Shown here in pieces: positions 9,241 through 17,736 of a stretch of 64,000 nucleotides of DNA (the stretch's first letter is position 1; each line of letters begins with the position of its first letter). Location: positions 5,642,001 to 5,706,000 of the forward strand of contig NZ_JASTLB010000001.1 in NCBI RefSeq assembly GCF_030499535.1, written 5' to 3'. The translations under genes and the position numbers were made by a program. The notes under the pieces were generated by a model. It saw nothing but the letters and a program-made list of their open reading frames with translations, had not been told where the DNA came from and did not search any database. Origin of the DNA: Streptomyces sp. TG1A-8. GTDB lineage: Bacteria > Actinomycetota > Actinomycetes > Streptomycetales > Streptomycetaceae.

Positions 9241-12200
9241 ATGGCCTCGTCGCCGACGTCCCCCTCCGCCGACAGCCGGACCCGTGCGTCCGCGCTCCGC
9301 GAGGCGCTCGCCACCCGTGTGGTGGTCGCCGACGGAGCCATGGGCACGATGCTCCAGGCCCAGGAGCCGACCCTCGACGACTTCCAGCAGCTCGAGGGCT
9401 GCAACGAGATACTCAACATCACCCGCCCCGACATCGTCCGCTCCGTCCACGAGGCGTACTTCGCCGTGGGCGTCGACTGCGTCGAGACCAACACCTTCGG
9501 CGCCAACCACTCCGCCCTCGGCGAGTACGACATCCCCGACCGCGTCCACGAGCTGTCCGAGGCGGGTGCCCGCGTCGCCCGCGAGACCGCCGACGACTTC
9601 ACGGCACGGGACGGCCGCCCCCGTTGGGTCCTGGGCTCCATGGGCCCCGGCACCAAGCTTCCCACCCTCGGTCACGCCCCGTACACCACCCTGCGCGACG
9701 CCTACCAGCGCAACGCCGAGGGCCTGGCCGCCGGCGGCGCCGACGCGCTGCTCGTGGAGACCACCCAGGACCTGCTGCAGACCAAGGCGGCCGTGCTCGG
9801 CGCCCGGCGCGGCCTGGAGGCCCTCGGCCTGGACTTGCCGGTGATCGTCTCGGTGACCGTGGAAACCACCGGCACCATGCTGCTCGGCTCCGAGATCGGC
9901 GCCGCCCTCACCGCGCTCGAACCGCTCGGCATCGACATGATCGGCCTGAACTGCGCCACCGGCCCGGCCGAGATGAGCGAGCACCTGCGCTACCTCGCCC
10001 GCCACGCCCGCGTCCCGCTGTCCTGCATGCCCAACGCGGGCCTGCCCGTGCTCGGCAGGGACGGCGCCCACTACCCGCTGACCGCGCCGGCCCTGGCCGA
10101 CGCCCAGGAGACCTTCGTCCGCGAGTACGGCCTCTCCCTCGTCGGCGGCTGCTGCGGCACCACCCCCGAGCACCTGCGCCGGGTCGTCGAACGCGTCCGG
10201 GGCCTCACCCCGCCCGAGCGCCACCCGCGGCCCGAGCCGGGTGCGGCCTCCCTCTACCAGTCGGTGCCCTTCCGCCAGGACACCTCCTACCTGGCCATCG
10301 GTGAGCGCACCAACGCCAACGGCTCCAAGAGGTTCCGCGAGGCCATGCTGGAGGGCCGCTGGGACGACTGCGTGGAAACGGCCCGCGAGCAGATCCGCGA
10401 GGGCGCGCACATGCTCGACCTCTGCGTGGACTACGTCGGCCGGGACGGCGTCGCCGACATGGAGGAGCTCGCCGGCCGCTTCGCCACCGCCTCCACCCTG
10501 CCCATCGTGCTGGACTCCACCGAGGTCGACGTCATCCGGGCGGGCCTGGAGAAGCTCGGCGGCCGCGCGGTGATCAACTCCGTGAACTACGAGGACGGCG
10601 ACGGACCCGACTCCCGCTTCGCCAGGGTCACGCAGCTGGCCCGGGAACACGGCGCCGCCCTGATCGCGCTGACCATCGACGAGGAGGGCCAGGCCCGCAC
10701 CCCGGAGAAGAAGGTCGAGATCGCCGAACGGCTGATCGCCGACCTGACCGGGAACTGGGGCATCCGTGAGGAGGACATCCTCATCGACACCCTCACCTTC
10801 ACCATCTGCACCGGCCAGGAGGAGTCCCGCAAGGACGGCGTCGCCACCATCGAGGCGATCCGCGAGCTGAAGAGGCGGCATCCGAACGTGCAGACCACGC
10901 TCGGCCTGTCGAACATCTCCTTCGGCCTCAACCCGGCCGCCCGCATCCTGCTGAACTCCGTCTTCCTGGACGAGTGCGTCAAGGCCGGCCTGGACTCGGC
11001 GATCGTGCACGCCTCCAAGATCCTGCCGATCGCCCGGTTCGGCGAGGAGGAGGTCCGCACCGCCCTCGACCTGATCCACGACCGCCGCAGCGAGGGCTAC
11101 GACCCCCTCCAGAAGCTCATGCAGCTCTTCGAGGGCGCCACCGCCAAGTCCCTCAAGGCCGGCAGGGCCGAGGAACTGGCCGCGCTGCCGCTGGAGGAAC
11201 GCCTCGAGCGCCGCATCATCGACGGCGAGCGCAACGGCCTGGAGGCCGACCTGGACCAGGCCCTGCGGGACCGGCCCGCCCTGGACATCGTCAACGACAC
11301 CCTCCTGGAGGGCATGAAGGTCGTCGGCGACCTCTTCGGCTCCGGCCAGATGCAGCTGCCGTTCGTCCTGCAGTCCGCCGAGGTCATGAAGGCCGCCGTC
11401 GCCCACCTCGAACCCCACATGGAGAAGACGGACGACGAGGGCAAGGGCACCATCGTGCTCGCCACCGTGCGCGGCGACGTGCACGACATCGGCAAGAACC
11501 TCGTCGACATCATCCTGTCCAACAACGGCTACAACGTCGTCAACCTGGGCATCAAGCAGCCGGTCTCCGCGATCCTGGAAGCGGCCGAGGAACACCGCGC
11601 CGACGTCATCGGCATGTCCGGCCTCCTGGTGAAGTCCACGGTGATCATGAAGGAGAACCTGGAGGAGCTGAACCAGCGCGGCCTCGCCGCCCGCTTCCCC
11701 GTCATCCTCGGCGGCGCCGCCCTCACCCGGGCCTACGTCGAACAGGACCTGCACGAGGTCTACGACGGCGAGGTCCGCTACGCCCGCGACGCCTTCGAGG
11801 GCCTGCGCCTGATGGACGCCCTGATCGGCGTCAAGCGGGGCGTGCCCGGCGCGAAGCTGCCCGAACTCAGGCAGCGCCGGGTGGCCGCGGCGCCCGCCGC
11901 CGAGGCGGAGGAGCGCCCGGAGGAGGGCCACGTCCGCTCCGACGTCGCCACCGACAACCCCGTGCCGGCCCCGCCGTTCTGGGACACCCGCATCGTCAAG
12001 GGCATCCAGCTCAAGGAGTACGCGAGCTGGCTGGACGAGGGCGCCCTGTTCAAGGGCCAGTGGGGACTCAGGCAGGCCCGCACCGGCGACGGCCCGTCCT
12101 ACGAGGAACTCGTCGAGACCGAGGGCCGGCCCCGCCTGCGCGGCCTGCTCGACCGGCTCCAGACCGAGAACCTGCTCGAAGCGGCCGTCGTCTACGGCTA

Positions 12201-12756
12201 CTTCCCCTGCGTGTCCAAGGACGACGACCTGATCATCCTGGACGAACAGGGCAACGAGCGCACCCGCTTCACCTTCCCGCGCCAGCGCCGCGGCCGCCGC
12301 CTGTGCCTGGCCGACTTCTTCCGGCCCGAGGAGTCCGGCGAGACCGACGTCGTCGGCTTCCAGGTCGTCACCGTCGGTTCGCGCATCGGCGAGGAGACCG
12401 CCAGGCTCTTCCAATCCGACTCCTACCGCGACTACCTCGAACTGCACGGCCTGTCCGTCCAGTTGGCCGAAGCGCTCGCCGAGTACTGGCACGCCCGCGT
12501 CCGCTCCGAACTCGGCTTCGCCCACGAGGACCCCACCGCTGTCGAGGACATGTTCGCCCTGAAGTACCGCGGCGCCCGCTTCTCCCTCGGCTACGGCGCC
12601 TGCCCCGACCTGGAGGACCGCGCCAAGATCGCCGACCTGCTCCGGCCCGAACGGATCGGCGTCCACCTGTCGGAGGAGTTCCAGCTCCACCCCGAGCAGT
12701 CCACCGACGCGATCGTGATCCACCACCCGGAGGCGAAGTACTTCAACGCCCGCTGA
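9241..12756 (+). CDS. metH: cobalamin-dependent methionine synthase
   Basis: 1171 residues. MetH moves a methyl group from 5-methyltetrahydrofolate to homocysteine through methylcobalamin. All four modules are present: homocysteine-binding barrel with zinc ligands Cys238, Cys304 and Cys305 (GGCCGTTPEH); pterin-binding domain (about 345-610); cobalamin cap and Rossmann domain with the DxHxxG motif (His748 in DVHDIGKN); and the C-terminal reactivation domain that binds S-adenosylmethionine (RGARFSLGYGACPD). ATG at 9241 has GGGAG upstream. It is divergent from gylR and stands alone; no folate or flavodoxin partner gene is adjacent. Confidence 0.97.
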   Translation: MASSPTSPSADSRTRASALREALATRVVVADGAMGTMLQAQEPTLDDFQQLEGCNEILNITRPDIVRSVHEAYFAVGVDCVETNTFGANHSALGEYDIPDRVHELSEAGARVARETADDFTARDGRPRWVLGSMGPGTKLPTLGHAPYTTLRDAYQRNAEGLAAGGADALLVETTQDLLQTKAAVLGARRGLEALGLDLPVIVSVTVETTGTMLLGSEIGAALTALEPLGIDMIGLNCATGPAEMSEHLRYLARHARVPLSCMPNAGLPVLGRDGAHYPLTAPALADAQETFVREYGLSLVGGCCGTTPEHLRRVVERVRGLTPPERHPRPEPGAASLYQSVPFRQDTSYLAIGERTNANGSKRFREAMLEGRWDDCVETAREQIREGAHMLDLCVDYVGRDGVADMEELAGRFATASTLPIVLDSTEVDVIRAGLEKLGGRAVINSVNYEDGDGPDSRFARVTQLAREHGAALIALTIDEEGQARTPEKKVEIAERLIADLTGNWGIREEDILIDTLTFTICTGQEESRKDGVATIEAIRELKRRHPNVQTTLGLSNISFGLNPAARILLNSVFLDECVKAGLDSAIVHASKILPIARFGEEEVRTALDLIHDRRSEGYDPLQKLMQLFEGATAKSLKAGRAEELAALPLEERLERRIIDGERNGLEADLDQALRDRPALDIVNDTLLEGMKVVGDLFGSGQMQLPFVLQSAEVMKAAVAHLEPHMEKTDDEGKGTIVLATVRGDVHDIGKNLVDIILSNNGYNVVNLGIKQPVSAILEAAEEHRADVIGMSGLLVKSTVIMKENLEELNQRGLAARFPVILGGAALTRAYVEQDLHEVYDGEVRYARDAFEGLRLMDALIGVKRGVPGAKLPELRQRRVAAAPAAEAEERPEEGHVRSDVATDNPVPAPPFWDTRIVKGIQLKEYASWLDEGALFKGQWGLRQARTGDGPSYEELVETEGRPRLRGLLDRLQTENLLEAAVVYGYFPCVSKDDDLIILDEQGNERTRFTFPRQRRGRRLCLADFFRPEESGETDVVGFQVVTVGSRIGEETARLFQSDSYRDYLELHGLSVQLAEALAEYWHARVRSELGFAHEDPTAVEDMFALKYRGARFSLGYGACPDLEDRAKIADLLRPERIGVHLSEEFQLHPEQSTDAIVIHHPEAKYFNAR

Positions 12757-12788
12757 TCCTCCACCGGGCACCACGGCCGACGGCGACG

Positions 12789-12794
12789 TACACT
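12789..12794 (+). promoter_or_regulatory. possible -10 box of the HAD gene
   Basis: TACACT at 12789-12794 would place a transcript start near 12801, so the strong hairpin at 12808-12838 would fall at the very 5' end of the HAD message. No good -35 is visible. Confidence 0.35.
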
Positions 12795-12807
12795 GGTCGG
12801 TCCACTG

Positions 12808-12838
12808 CAGGCCGGTTCCCCGCGCGGGAACCGGCCTG
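12808..12838 (+). terminator. strong hairpin between metH and the HAD gene
   Basis: A 13-bp perfect stem (CAGGCCGGTTCCC against GGGAACCGGCCTG) with loop CGCGC, 51 bases after the metH stop. It probably ends metH transcripts; if the TACACT promoter is real it is also the start of the HAD leader. Confidence 0.65.
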
Positions 12839-12864
12839 GTCGTCCCTCAAGGAGGTGCGCCCGG

Positions 12865-13608
12865 ATGACCAGTACGGTCCCCGCGCCCGGAGACCTTCCC
12901 CCGGTCCCCGGTCCCGCTCGGACGGGGAGGGCCCCGGCGGCGGAAGGCTCCGCCCTGCAAGCGGTCCTCCTCGACATGGACGGCACCCTGGTCGACACCG
13001 AGGGCTTCTGGTGGGACGTCGAGGTCGAGGTCTTCGCCGCCCTCGGCCACACCCTCGACGACTCCTGGCGGCACGTCGTGGTCGGCGGGCCCATGACCCG
13101 AAGCGCCGGCTTCCTCATCGAGGCCACCGGCGCCGACATCACACTCGCCGAACTCTCCGTCCTGCTCAACGACGGCTTCGAGGCCCGCATCGGCCGCTCC
13201 CTGCCGCTGATGCCGGGCGCCGCCCGGCTGCTCGCCGAACTCCACCGGTACCGCATCCCCACCGCCCTGGTCTCCGCCTCCCACCGGCGCATCATCGACC
13301 GCGTGCTCGGCGTGCTCGGCCCGCACCACTTCACCCTCTCCATCGCCGGTGACGAGGTGTCACGCACCAAGCCCTACCCGGACCCCTACCTGCTCGCCGC
13401 CGCCGGACTCGGCGTGGACCCGGCCCGGTGCGCCGTCGTCGAGGACACCGCGACCGGTGTCACCGCCGCCGAGGCCGCCGGCTGCCACGTCGTCGCCGTC
13501 CCCTCCATCGCCCCCATCGCCCCCGCCGAGCGGCGCACCGTCGTCCGCTCCCTCGAAGAGGTCGACCTGGCGTTCCTGCGCGGCCTGATCGCCGAGAGGG
13601 TCCTGTGA
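12865..13608 (+). CDS. HAD-family phosphatase
   Basis: 247 residues. HAD motif I is DMDGT with nucleophile Asp37 and acid/base Asp39; motif II is the Ser of VSAS near 140; the lysine of RTKPYPDPY and the acidic pair VEDT form motifs III and IV. A helical cap lies between motifs I and II, as in beta-phosphoglucomutase-like and phosphoglycolate-type phosphatases. The first 28 residues are a proline-rich extension. AAGGAGG lies nine bases before ATG 12865. The substrate cannot be read from the sequence and the next gene is unrelated. Confidence 0.85.
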   Translation: MTSTVPAPGDLPPVPGPARTGRAPAAEGSALQAVLLDMDGTLVDTEGFWWDVEVEVFAALGHTLDDSWRHVVVGGPMTRSAGFLIEATGADITLAELSVLLNDGFEARIGRSLPLMPGAARLLAELHRYRIPTALVSASHRRIIDRVLGVLGPHHFTLSIAGDEVSRTKPYPDPYLLAAAGLGVDPARCAVVEDTATGVTAAEAAGCHVVAVPSIAPIAPAERRTVVRSLEEVDLAFLRGLIAERVL

Positions 13609-14055
13609 CGCAGAGGCGCCCGGCCGTTCACCGGGCGTGCGAAGCGCACGGAACGGCCGGACACGTCTCCGGAGGAGCACACCGGAGAAGGAGGGCGAAG
13701 CCGGTCGCCCGACCGAGTACCACCGGGCGCCGGAACCGCCACGCATGTGACCTTCCCCACGCGCCCACCCCTCGACAGCACTGCCCGGGTGTGCAGACCA
13801 CCCCTGTCCGGGAGGGAACGCCGGCCCCTTGTGTCCCGATTGGTGAATCGCTGCACCAATCCTGCCACTGTCTGGTTTTCGGTGTGTCCGCACCCGGTTC
13901 CACTGCGTGATGGTGCCTCAGCTCATGTGGCCTCCGACCCCGCTGCGGGCGCGGACTAATCTCGTCGCGAGAACATCGCCGTAACCCCCGTCACCCGCCG
14001 CGCCACCCATGCGTGCCAGGTACACGGACTCGAACAGCTCTGGAGAAACCCCCGC
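13609..14055. other. 447-base intergenic region before the oligopeptide-binding gene
   Basis: No convincing gene is seen. It holds a perfect inverted repeat, GATTGGTG at 13838-13845 and CACCAATC at 13854-13861 with an 8-base spacer, and a -10 box TAATCT at 13957-13962, about 95 bases before the lipoprotein start. The repeat could be an operator for the downstream gene. Confidence 0.5.
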
Positions 14056-15660
14056 ATGAACCGCAAGACTTTGGTGCTGCCGGCAGTGGCCGGCCTGCTC
14101 ACGCCGGTTCTCGCCGCATGCGGCGGATCCGACAGCGGGAGCCGGAGTGGCGACGCCATCGTCGTGGGCACCACCGACCGGTTCACGGCCACCAGCGCAG
14201 CTCCGGCGCCCCTCGACCCCGCCTACGCCTACGACGTCGGCACCTGGAACATCCTGCGCCAGAGCGTGCAGACCCTGATGACCCAGCCCAAGGGCGAGGG
14301 CAACCCCGTTCCCGAAGCCGCCGAGAGCTGCGCCTTCAGCGACAGCGGCAACGAGCGCTACGCCTGCAAGCTGCGCCCGGGCCTGAAGTTCGCCAACGGC
14401 GACGCGGTCACCGCCGCCGACGTCAAGTACTCCATCGAGCGCGCCCTGCGCCTCAAGGCCGACAGTGGTGTCTCCGCCCTGCTGAACACCATCGACACCA
14501 TCGAGACCCAGGGCGACCGCGAGGTCATCTTCCACCTCAAGACGGCCGACGCCACCTTCCCGTACAAGCTGTCCACCCCGGTCGCCGGCATCATCAACCC
14601 CAAGGACTACCCCAAGGACAAGCTGCGCACCGGGTTCCGGGTCGACGGCTCGGGTCCCTACACCTTCAAGGCCGACGTCAAGAACAACGCGATCGTCAGC
14701 GCCATCTTCACCAAGAACCCCTCCTACAAGGGCAGTGTGACGGTGAACAACGACCAGGTCGTGATGCGCTCCTACGACAGCGCGGAGGCCATGGGCACCG
14801 CCATCGACAAGGGCGACATCGACGTCATGACCCGCACCATGTCGCCGGCGCAGATCCAGAAGCTCGACTCCGGCGCCGACGAGAAGGTCGACCTCGTCGA
14901 CATGCCCGGCATGGAGATCCGCTACCTGGCCTTCAACACCAACGCGCCCACCGTGAAGAACAAGGCCGTCCGCCAGGCCATGGCCCAGGTCATCAACCGC
15001 GGCGAACTCGTCTCCAAGGTGTACGGCACCCAGGCCGAGCCGCTGTACTCGCTCGTCCCGGCCACCGTCACCGGGCACTCCAACTCGTTCTTCAACAAGT
15101 ACGGCAACCCCAGCACCGCCAAGGCCAAGAGCCTGCTCGCCGGGGCCGGCATCACCACCCCGGTGAAGCTGACCCTGCACTACACCACCGACCACTACGG
15201 CCCGGCCACCAAGCAGGAGTTCGAGGTCCTGCAGAAGCAGCTCAACGCCACCGGCCTGTTCGACGTCGACATCCAGGGCCACCCCTGGGCGACCTTCCGG
15301 CCCGCCGAGCAGAAGGGCCGGTACGACGTCTACGGCATGGGCTGGTTCCCCGACTTCCCGGACGCCGACAGCTTCCTGGCGCCCTTCCTCGACAAGGACA
15401 ACTTCCTCGGCTCGCCGTACTCCAACAGCACCATCCAGCGCACGCTGATCCCCGAGTCCCGGCGCGAGGCCAACCGGCTCGACGCCGCCACCAGCCTGAC
15501 GGACATCCAGGAGATCGTCGCCGACGACGTCCCCCTGCTGCCGCTGTGGCAGGGCAAGCAGTACGTCGCCGCGCGCGACAACGTCACCGGCGTCTCCTAC
15601 GCCGTGAACTCCTCCTCCTCGCTCCAGCTGTGGGAGCTGGGCCGCGGCGTCGACGGCTGA
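14056..15660 (+). CDS. ABC transporter substrate-binding lipoprotein (oligopeptide type)
   Basis: 534 residues, SBP_bac_5 family. A type II signal peptide ends in the lipobox LAAC with lipid-bearing Cys22, so the mature protein is anchored outside the membrane. The rest is a two-lobed peptide- or dipeptide-binding fold (DppA/OppA type), with the family motif DVKYSIERAL near residue 120. ATG at 14056 has GGAGAA upstream. No permease or ATPase gene is adjacent, so it must work with a transporter encoded elsewhere or serve as a sensor. It is convergent with a response regulator. Confidence 0.9.
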   Translation: MNRKTLVLPAVAGLLTPVLAACGGSDSGSRSGDAIVVGTTDRFTATSAAPAPLDPAYAYDVGTWNILRQSVQTLMTQPKGEGNPVPEAAESCAFSDSGNERYACKLRPGLKFANGDAVTAADVKYSIERALRLKADSGVSALLNTIDTIETQGDREVIFHLKTADATFPYKLSTPVAGIINPKDYPKDKLRTGFRVDGSGPYTFKADVKNNAIVSAIFTKNPSYKGSVTVNNDQVVMRSYDSAEAMGTAIDKGDIDVMTRTMSPAQIQKLDSGADEKVDLVDMPGMEIRYLAFNTNAPTVKNKAVRQAMAQVINRGELVSKVYGTQAEPLYSLVPATVTGHSNSFFNKYGNPSTAKAKSLLAGAGITTPVKLTLHYTTDHYGPATKQEFEVLQKQLNATGLFDVDIQGHPWATFRPAEQKGRYDVYGMGWFPDFPDADSFLAPFLDKDNFLGSPYSNSTIQRTLIPESRREANRLDAATSLTDIQEIVADDVPLLPLWQGKQYVAARDNVTGVSYAVNSSSSLQLWELGRGVDG

Positions 15661-15705
15661 CCCGCGTCCGCGCCGGCCGCCGCGTCGGCCACCGGCCGAC
15701 GGAAA

Positions 15706-15735
15706 GGGCGCCCCTCCCCGCCGGGAGAGGCGCCC
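15706..15735. terminator. bidirectional hairpin between convergent genes
   Basis: A stem of 12 pairs with one mismatch (GGGCGCC-CTCCC / GGGAG-GGCGCCC) and loop CGCC lies between the ends of the lipoprotein gene and the response-regulator gene. Confidence 0.65.
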
Positions 15736-15754
15736 CTCACCGTCGTCCCCCGGC

Positions 15755-16426
15755 CTACTGCGCGCCGGGACGCACCAGCCCGCTCTCGTACGCGTACACC
15801 GCGGCCTGCACCCGGTCCCGCAGACCCAGCTTCGTCAACACGTGCCCCACGTGCGTCTTCACCGTGGTCTCGCTCACGAACAGGTCCGCGGCGATCTCCG
15901 CGTTCGACAGGCCGCGCGCCACCAGCTTCAGCACCTCGACCTCACGGTCCGTCAGCGTGTGCAGCGTGTCCGGCACCGGCTCCTCGCCGGAGGGCAGGTG
16001 CGTCGCGTACTTGTCCAGCAGCCGGCGCGTGATGCTCGGCGCCAGCATCGCCTCCCCGGCCGCGACCACCCGGATGGCCTGCACCAGCTCGTCGGCGGGC
16101 GCGTCCTTGAGCAGGAACCCGCTGGCCCCCGCCCGCAGCGCCTCCACCACGTACTCGTCCAGGTCGAAGGTCGTCAGCACCAGCACCTTCGCCGGGCCGT
16201 CCCGCTCCGGCCCGGTGATCCGCCGGGTGGCCTCCACCCCGTCCATCCGCGGCATGCGGATGTCCATCAGCACGACGTCCGGCTGCAGGGCCCGCACCTG
16301 GTCGAGGGCCTGCAGACCGTCACCGGCCTCGCCCACGACCGCGACGTCCTGCTCGGCCTCCAGGATCATCCGGAAACCCGTACGCAGCAGGGGCTGGTCG
16401 TCGACCAGTAGGACGCGGATGGCCAC
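15755..16426 (-). CDS. NarL/LuxR-family response regulator (orphan)
   Basis: 223 residues. The receiver domain has the acid pocket Asp9-Asp10, phospho-acceptor Asp55 (LMDIRMP) and the conserved Lys of LLKDAP near 105. A GerE-type HTH occupies about 150-210 (LTDREVEVLKLVARGLSNAEIA). Start GTG at 16426 has AAGGAG six bases upstream. No histidine kinase gene is beside it, so the partner is unknown. It lies 14 bases after the RecB-like nuclease gene on the same strand and may be transcribed with it. Confidence 0.9.
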   Translation of the reverse strand: MAIRVLLVDDQPLLRTGFRMILEAEQDVAVVGEAGDGLQALDQVRALQPDVVLMDIRMPRMDGVEATRRITGPERDGPAKVLVLTTFDLDEYVVEALRAGASGFLLKDAPADELVQAIRVVAAGEAMLAPSITRRLLDKYATHLPSGEEPVPDTLHTLTDREVEVLKLVARGLSNAEIAADLFVSETTVKTHVGHVLTKLGLRDRVQAAVYAYESGLVRPGAQ

Positions 16427-16440
16427 GTGACACTCCTTCG

Positions 16441-17559
16441 CTAGTCCGGCCCCATTCTGCCCCGGACGCCCGCGCCGGTCCCCGCCGCCCTCAGCGGCAG
16501 CGGATACGGCGGGGGAGTGCCGCCGAACTCCGGGCACAGCGACTGGTGGTCGCACCAGCCGCACAGCTTCGTCGGCCGCGGCCGCCACTCGCCCGTCTCC
16601 GTCGCCCGCCCGATGGCCTCCCACAGCGCCAGCAGCTTGCGCTCCACACGCTCCAGGTCAGCCGGGACCGGGTCGTACGTCAGCACGTCCCCGCTGCCGA
16701 GGTACACCAGCTGCAGCCGGCGCGGCACGACCCGCTTCAGCCGCCACACGACCAGGGCGTAGAACTTCATCTGGAACAGCGCGCCCTCGGCGTACTCCGG
16801 CCGCGGCGCCCTGCCCGTCTTGTAGTCGACGATCCGCACCTCGCCGGTGGGGGCCACGTCCACCCGGTCGATGATCCCGCGCAGCCGCAGTCCCGACTCC
16901 AGCTCGGTCTCCACGAACAGCTCCCGTTCGGCCGGCTCCAGCCGCGTCGGGTCCTCCAGCGTGAACCAGCGCTCCACGAGCCGCTCGGCCTCGCCCATCC
17001 AGCGGGCCAGCCGTTCCCCGTCCGGATCCTGCGCGAACAACTCCCCGACCTCGGGCCTGCTCTCGCGCAGCCGGTCCCACTGCCCCGCGATCAGCGCCTT
17101 GGCCCGCGGCGCGGTCCGTTCCCCGGCCGGCGCGTCGAACAACCGCTCCAGCACGGCGTGCACCAGCGTCCCGCGGGTCGCCGCCTCGCTCGGCCTCTCC
17201 GGCAACCGGTCGATCACCCGGAACCGGTACAGCAGCGGGCACTGCATGAAGTCACCGGCCCGGGAGGGCGACAGCGAGGTGGGCGCCACGGCGACGCGCC
17301 CGGCCGCGGACGCCGCCGGCGGCCCGCCCGCGGACACGGCAGCCCGTCCGGCACCCCGGGGCCCGGCTCCCGCCGGGGCATCCCCGGCACCCCCGGTACC
17401 GGCCTGCGGCACGGCAGGACCTCCGGTGCTTCCCGGTCCGGCCGGCGCCCCGGCCACCGGGCCCGCCGCCTCCCCGGCCACCGGTTCCGCCCCGGCCACC
17501 GGGCCCGTCCCCTCGGCCCCGTCCGACCGGGCGCCCGCGTCCTCGATGCTGCTCTCCAT
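16441..17559 (-). CDS. RecB/Cas4-like PD-(D/E)XK nuclease with Fe-S cysteines
   Basis: 372 residues. After about 90 residues of Ala/Gly/Pro-rich sequence comes SLSPSRAGDFMQCPLLYRF, the start of the RecB-like nuclease fold. The core IIDRVD...IVDYKTG gives the catalytic Asp, Asp and Lys of the PD-(D/E)XK site. One N-terminal cysteine (CPLLYRF) and Cys333, Cys336 and Cys342 form the four-cysteine pattern that holds a 4Fe-4S cluster in AddB and Cas4. No helicase domain or cas gene is near, so a DNA-repair role is the best guess. ATG 17559 is preceded by TATGGT and no ribosome site. Confidence 0.85.
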   Translation of the reverse strand: MESSIEDAGARSDGAEGTGPVAGAEPVAGEAAGPVAGAPAGPGSTGGPAVPQAGTGGAGDAPAGAGPRGAGRAAVSAGGPPAASAAGRVAVAPTSLSPSRAGDFMQCPLLYRFRVIDRLPERPSEAATRGTLVHAVLERLFDAPAGERTAPRAKALIAGQWDRLRESRPEVGELFAQDPDGERLARWMGEAERLVERWFTLEDPTRLEPAERELFVETELESGLRLRGIIDRVDVAPTGEVRIVDYKTGRAPRPEYAEGALFQMKFYALVVWRLKRVVPRRLQLVYLGSGDVLTYDPVPADLERVERKLLALWEAIGRATETGEWRPRPTKLCGWCDHQSLCPEFGGTPPPYPLPLRAAGTGAGVRGRMGPD

Positions 17560-17567
17560 GACCACCG

Positions 17568-17573
17568 ACCATA
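17568..17573 (-). promoter_or_regulatory. leaderless-type -10 box of the RecB-like gene
   Basis: On the minus strand TATGGT ends eight bases before ATG 17559, with no Shine-Dalgarno sequence between them. It faces the TACCAT box (17674-17679) of the divergent protease gene. Confidence 0.45.
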
Positions 17574-17736
17574 CGGGCCGCCACCGACAGCGGGCCGTCC
17601 GCGGGCCGCGCCGGCCGGGCACCGGCGGAGCGAACACCCGGGTGCCGAGGCGGAACGCACCGCCACGGCCGCATACCATCGAACCGAGACCCTTCCGCCC
17701 GGCCGGCGCGGAAGACGCTTCGAACGAGGGGACACC

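Noticed and set aside
9016..12774. Very long minus-strand open frame across metH.
   Set aside because: It is a GC-bias shadow of metH: low-complexity Val/Gly/Ala/Leu sequence without any family motif. Similar shadows lie opposite arc, helY and the glycerol operon.
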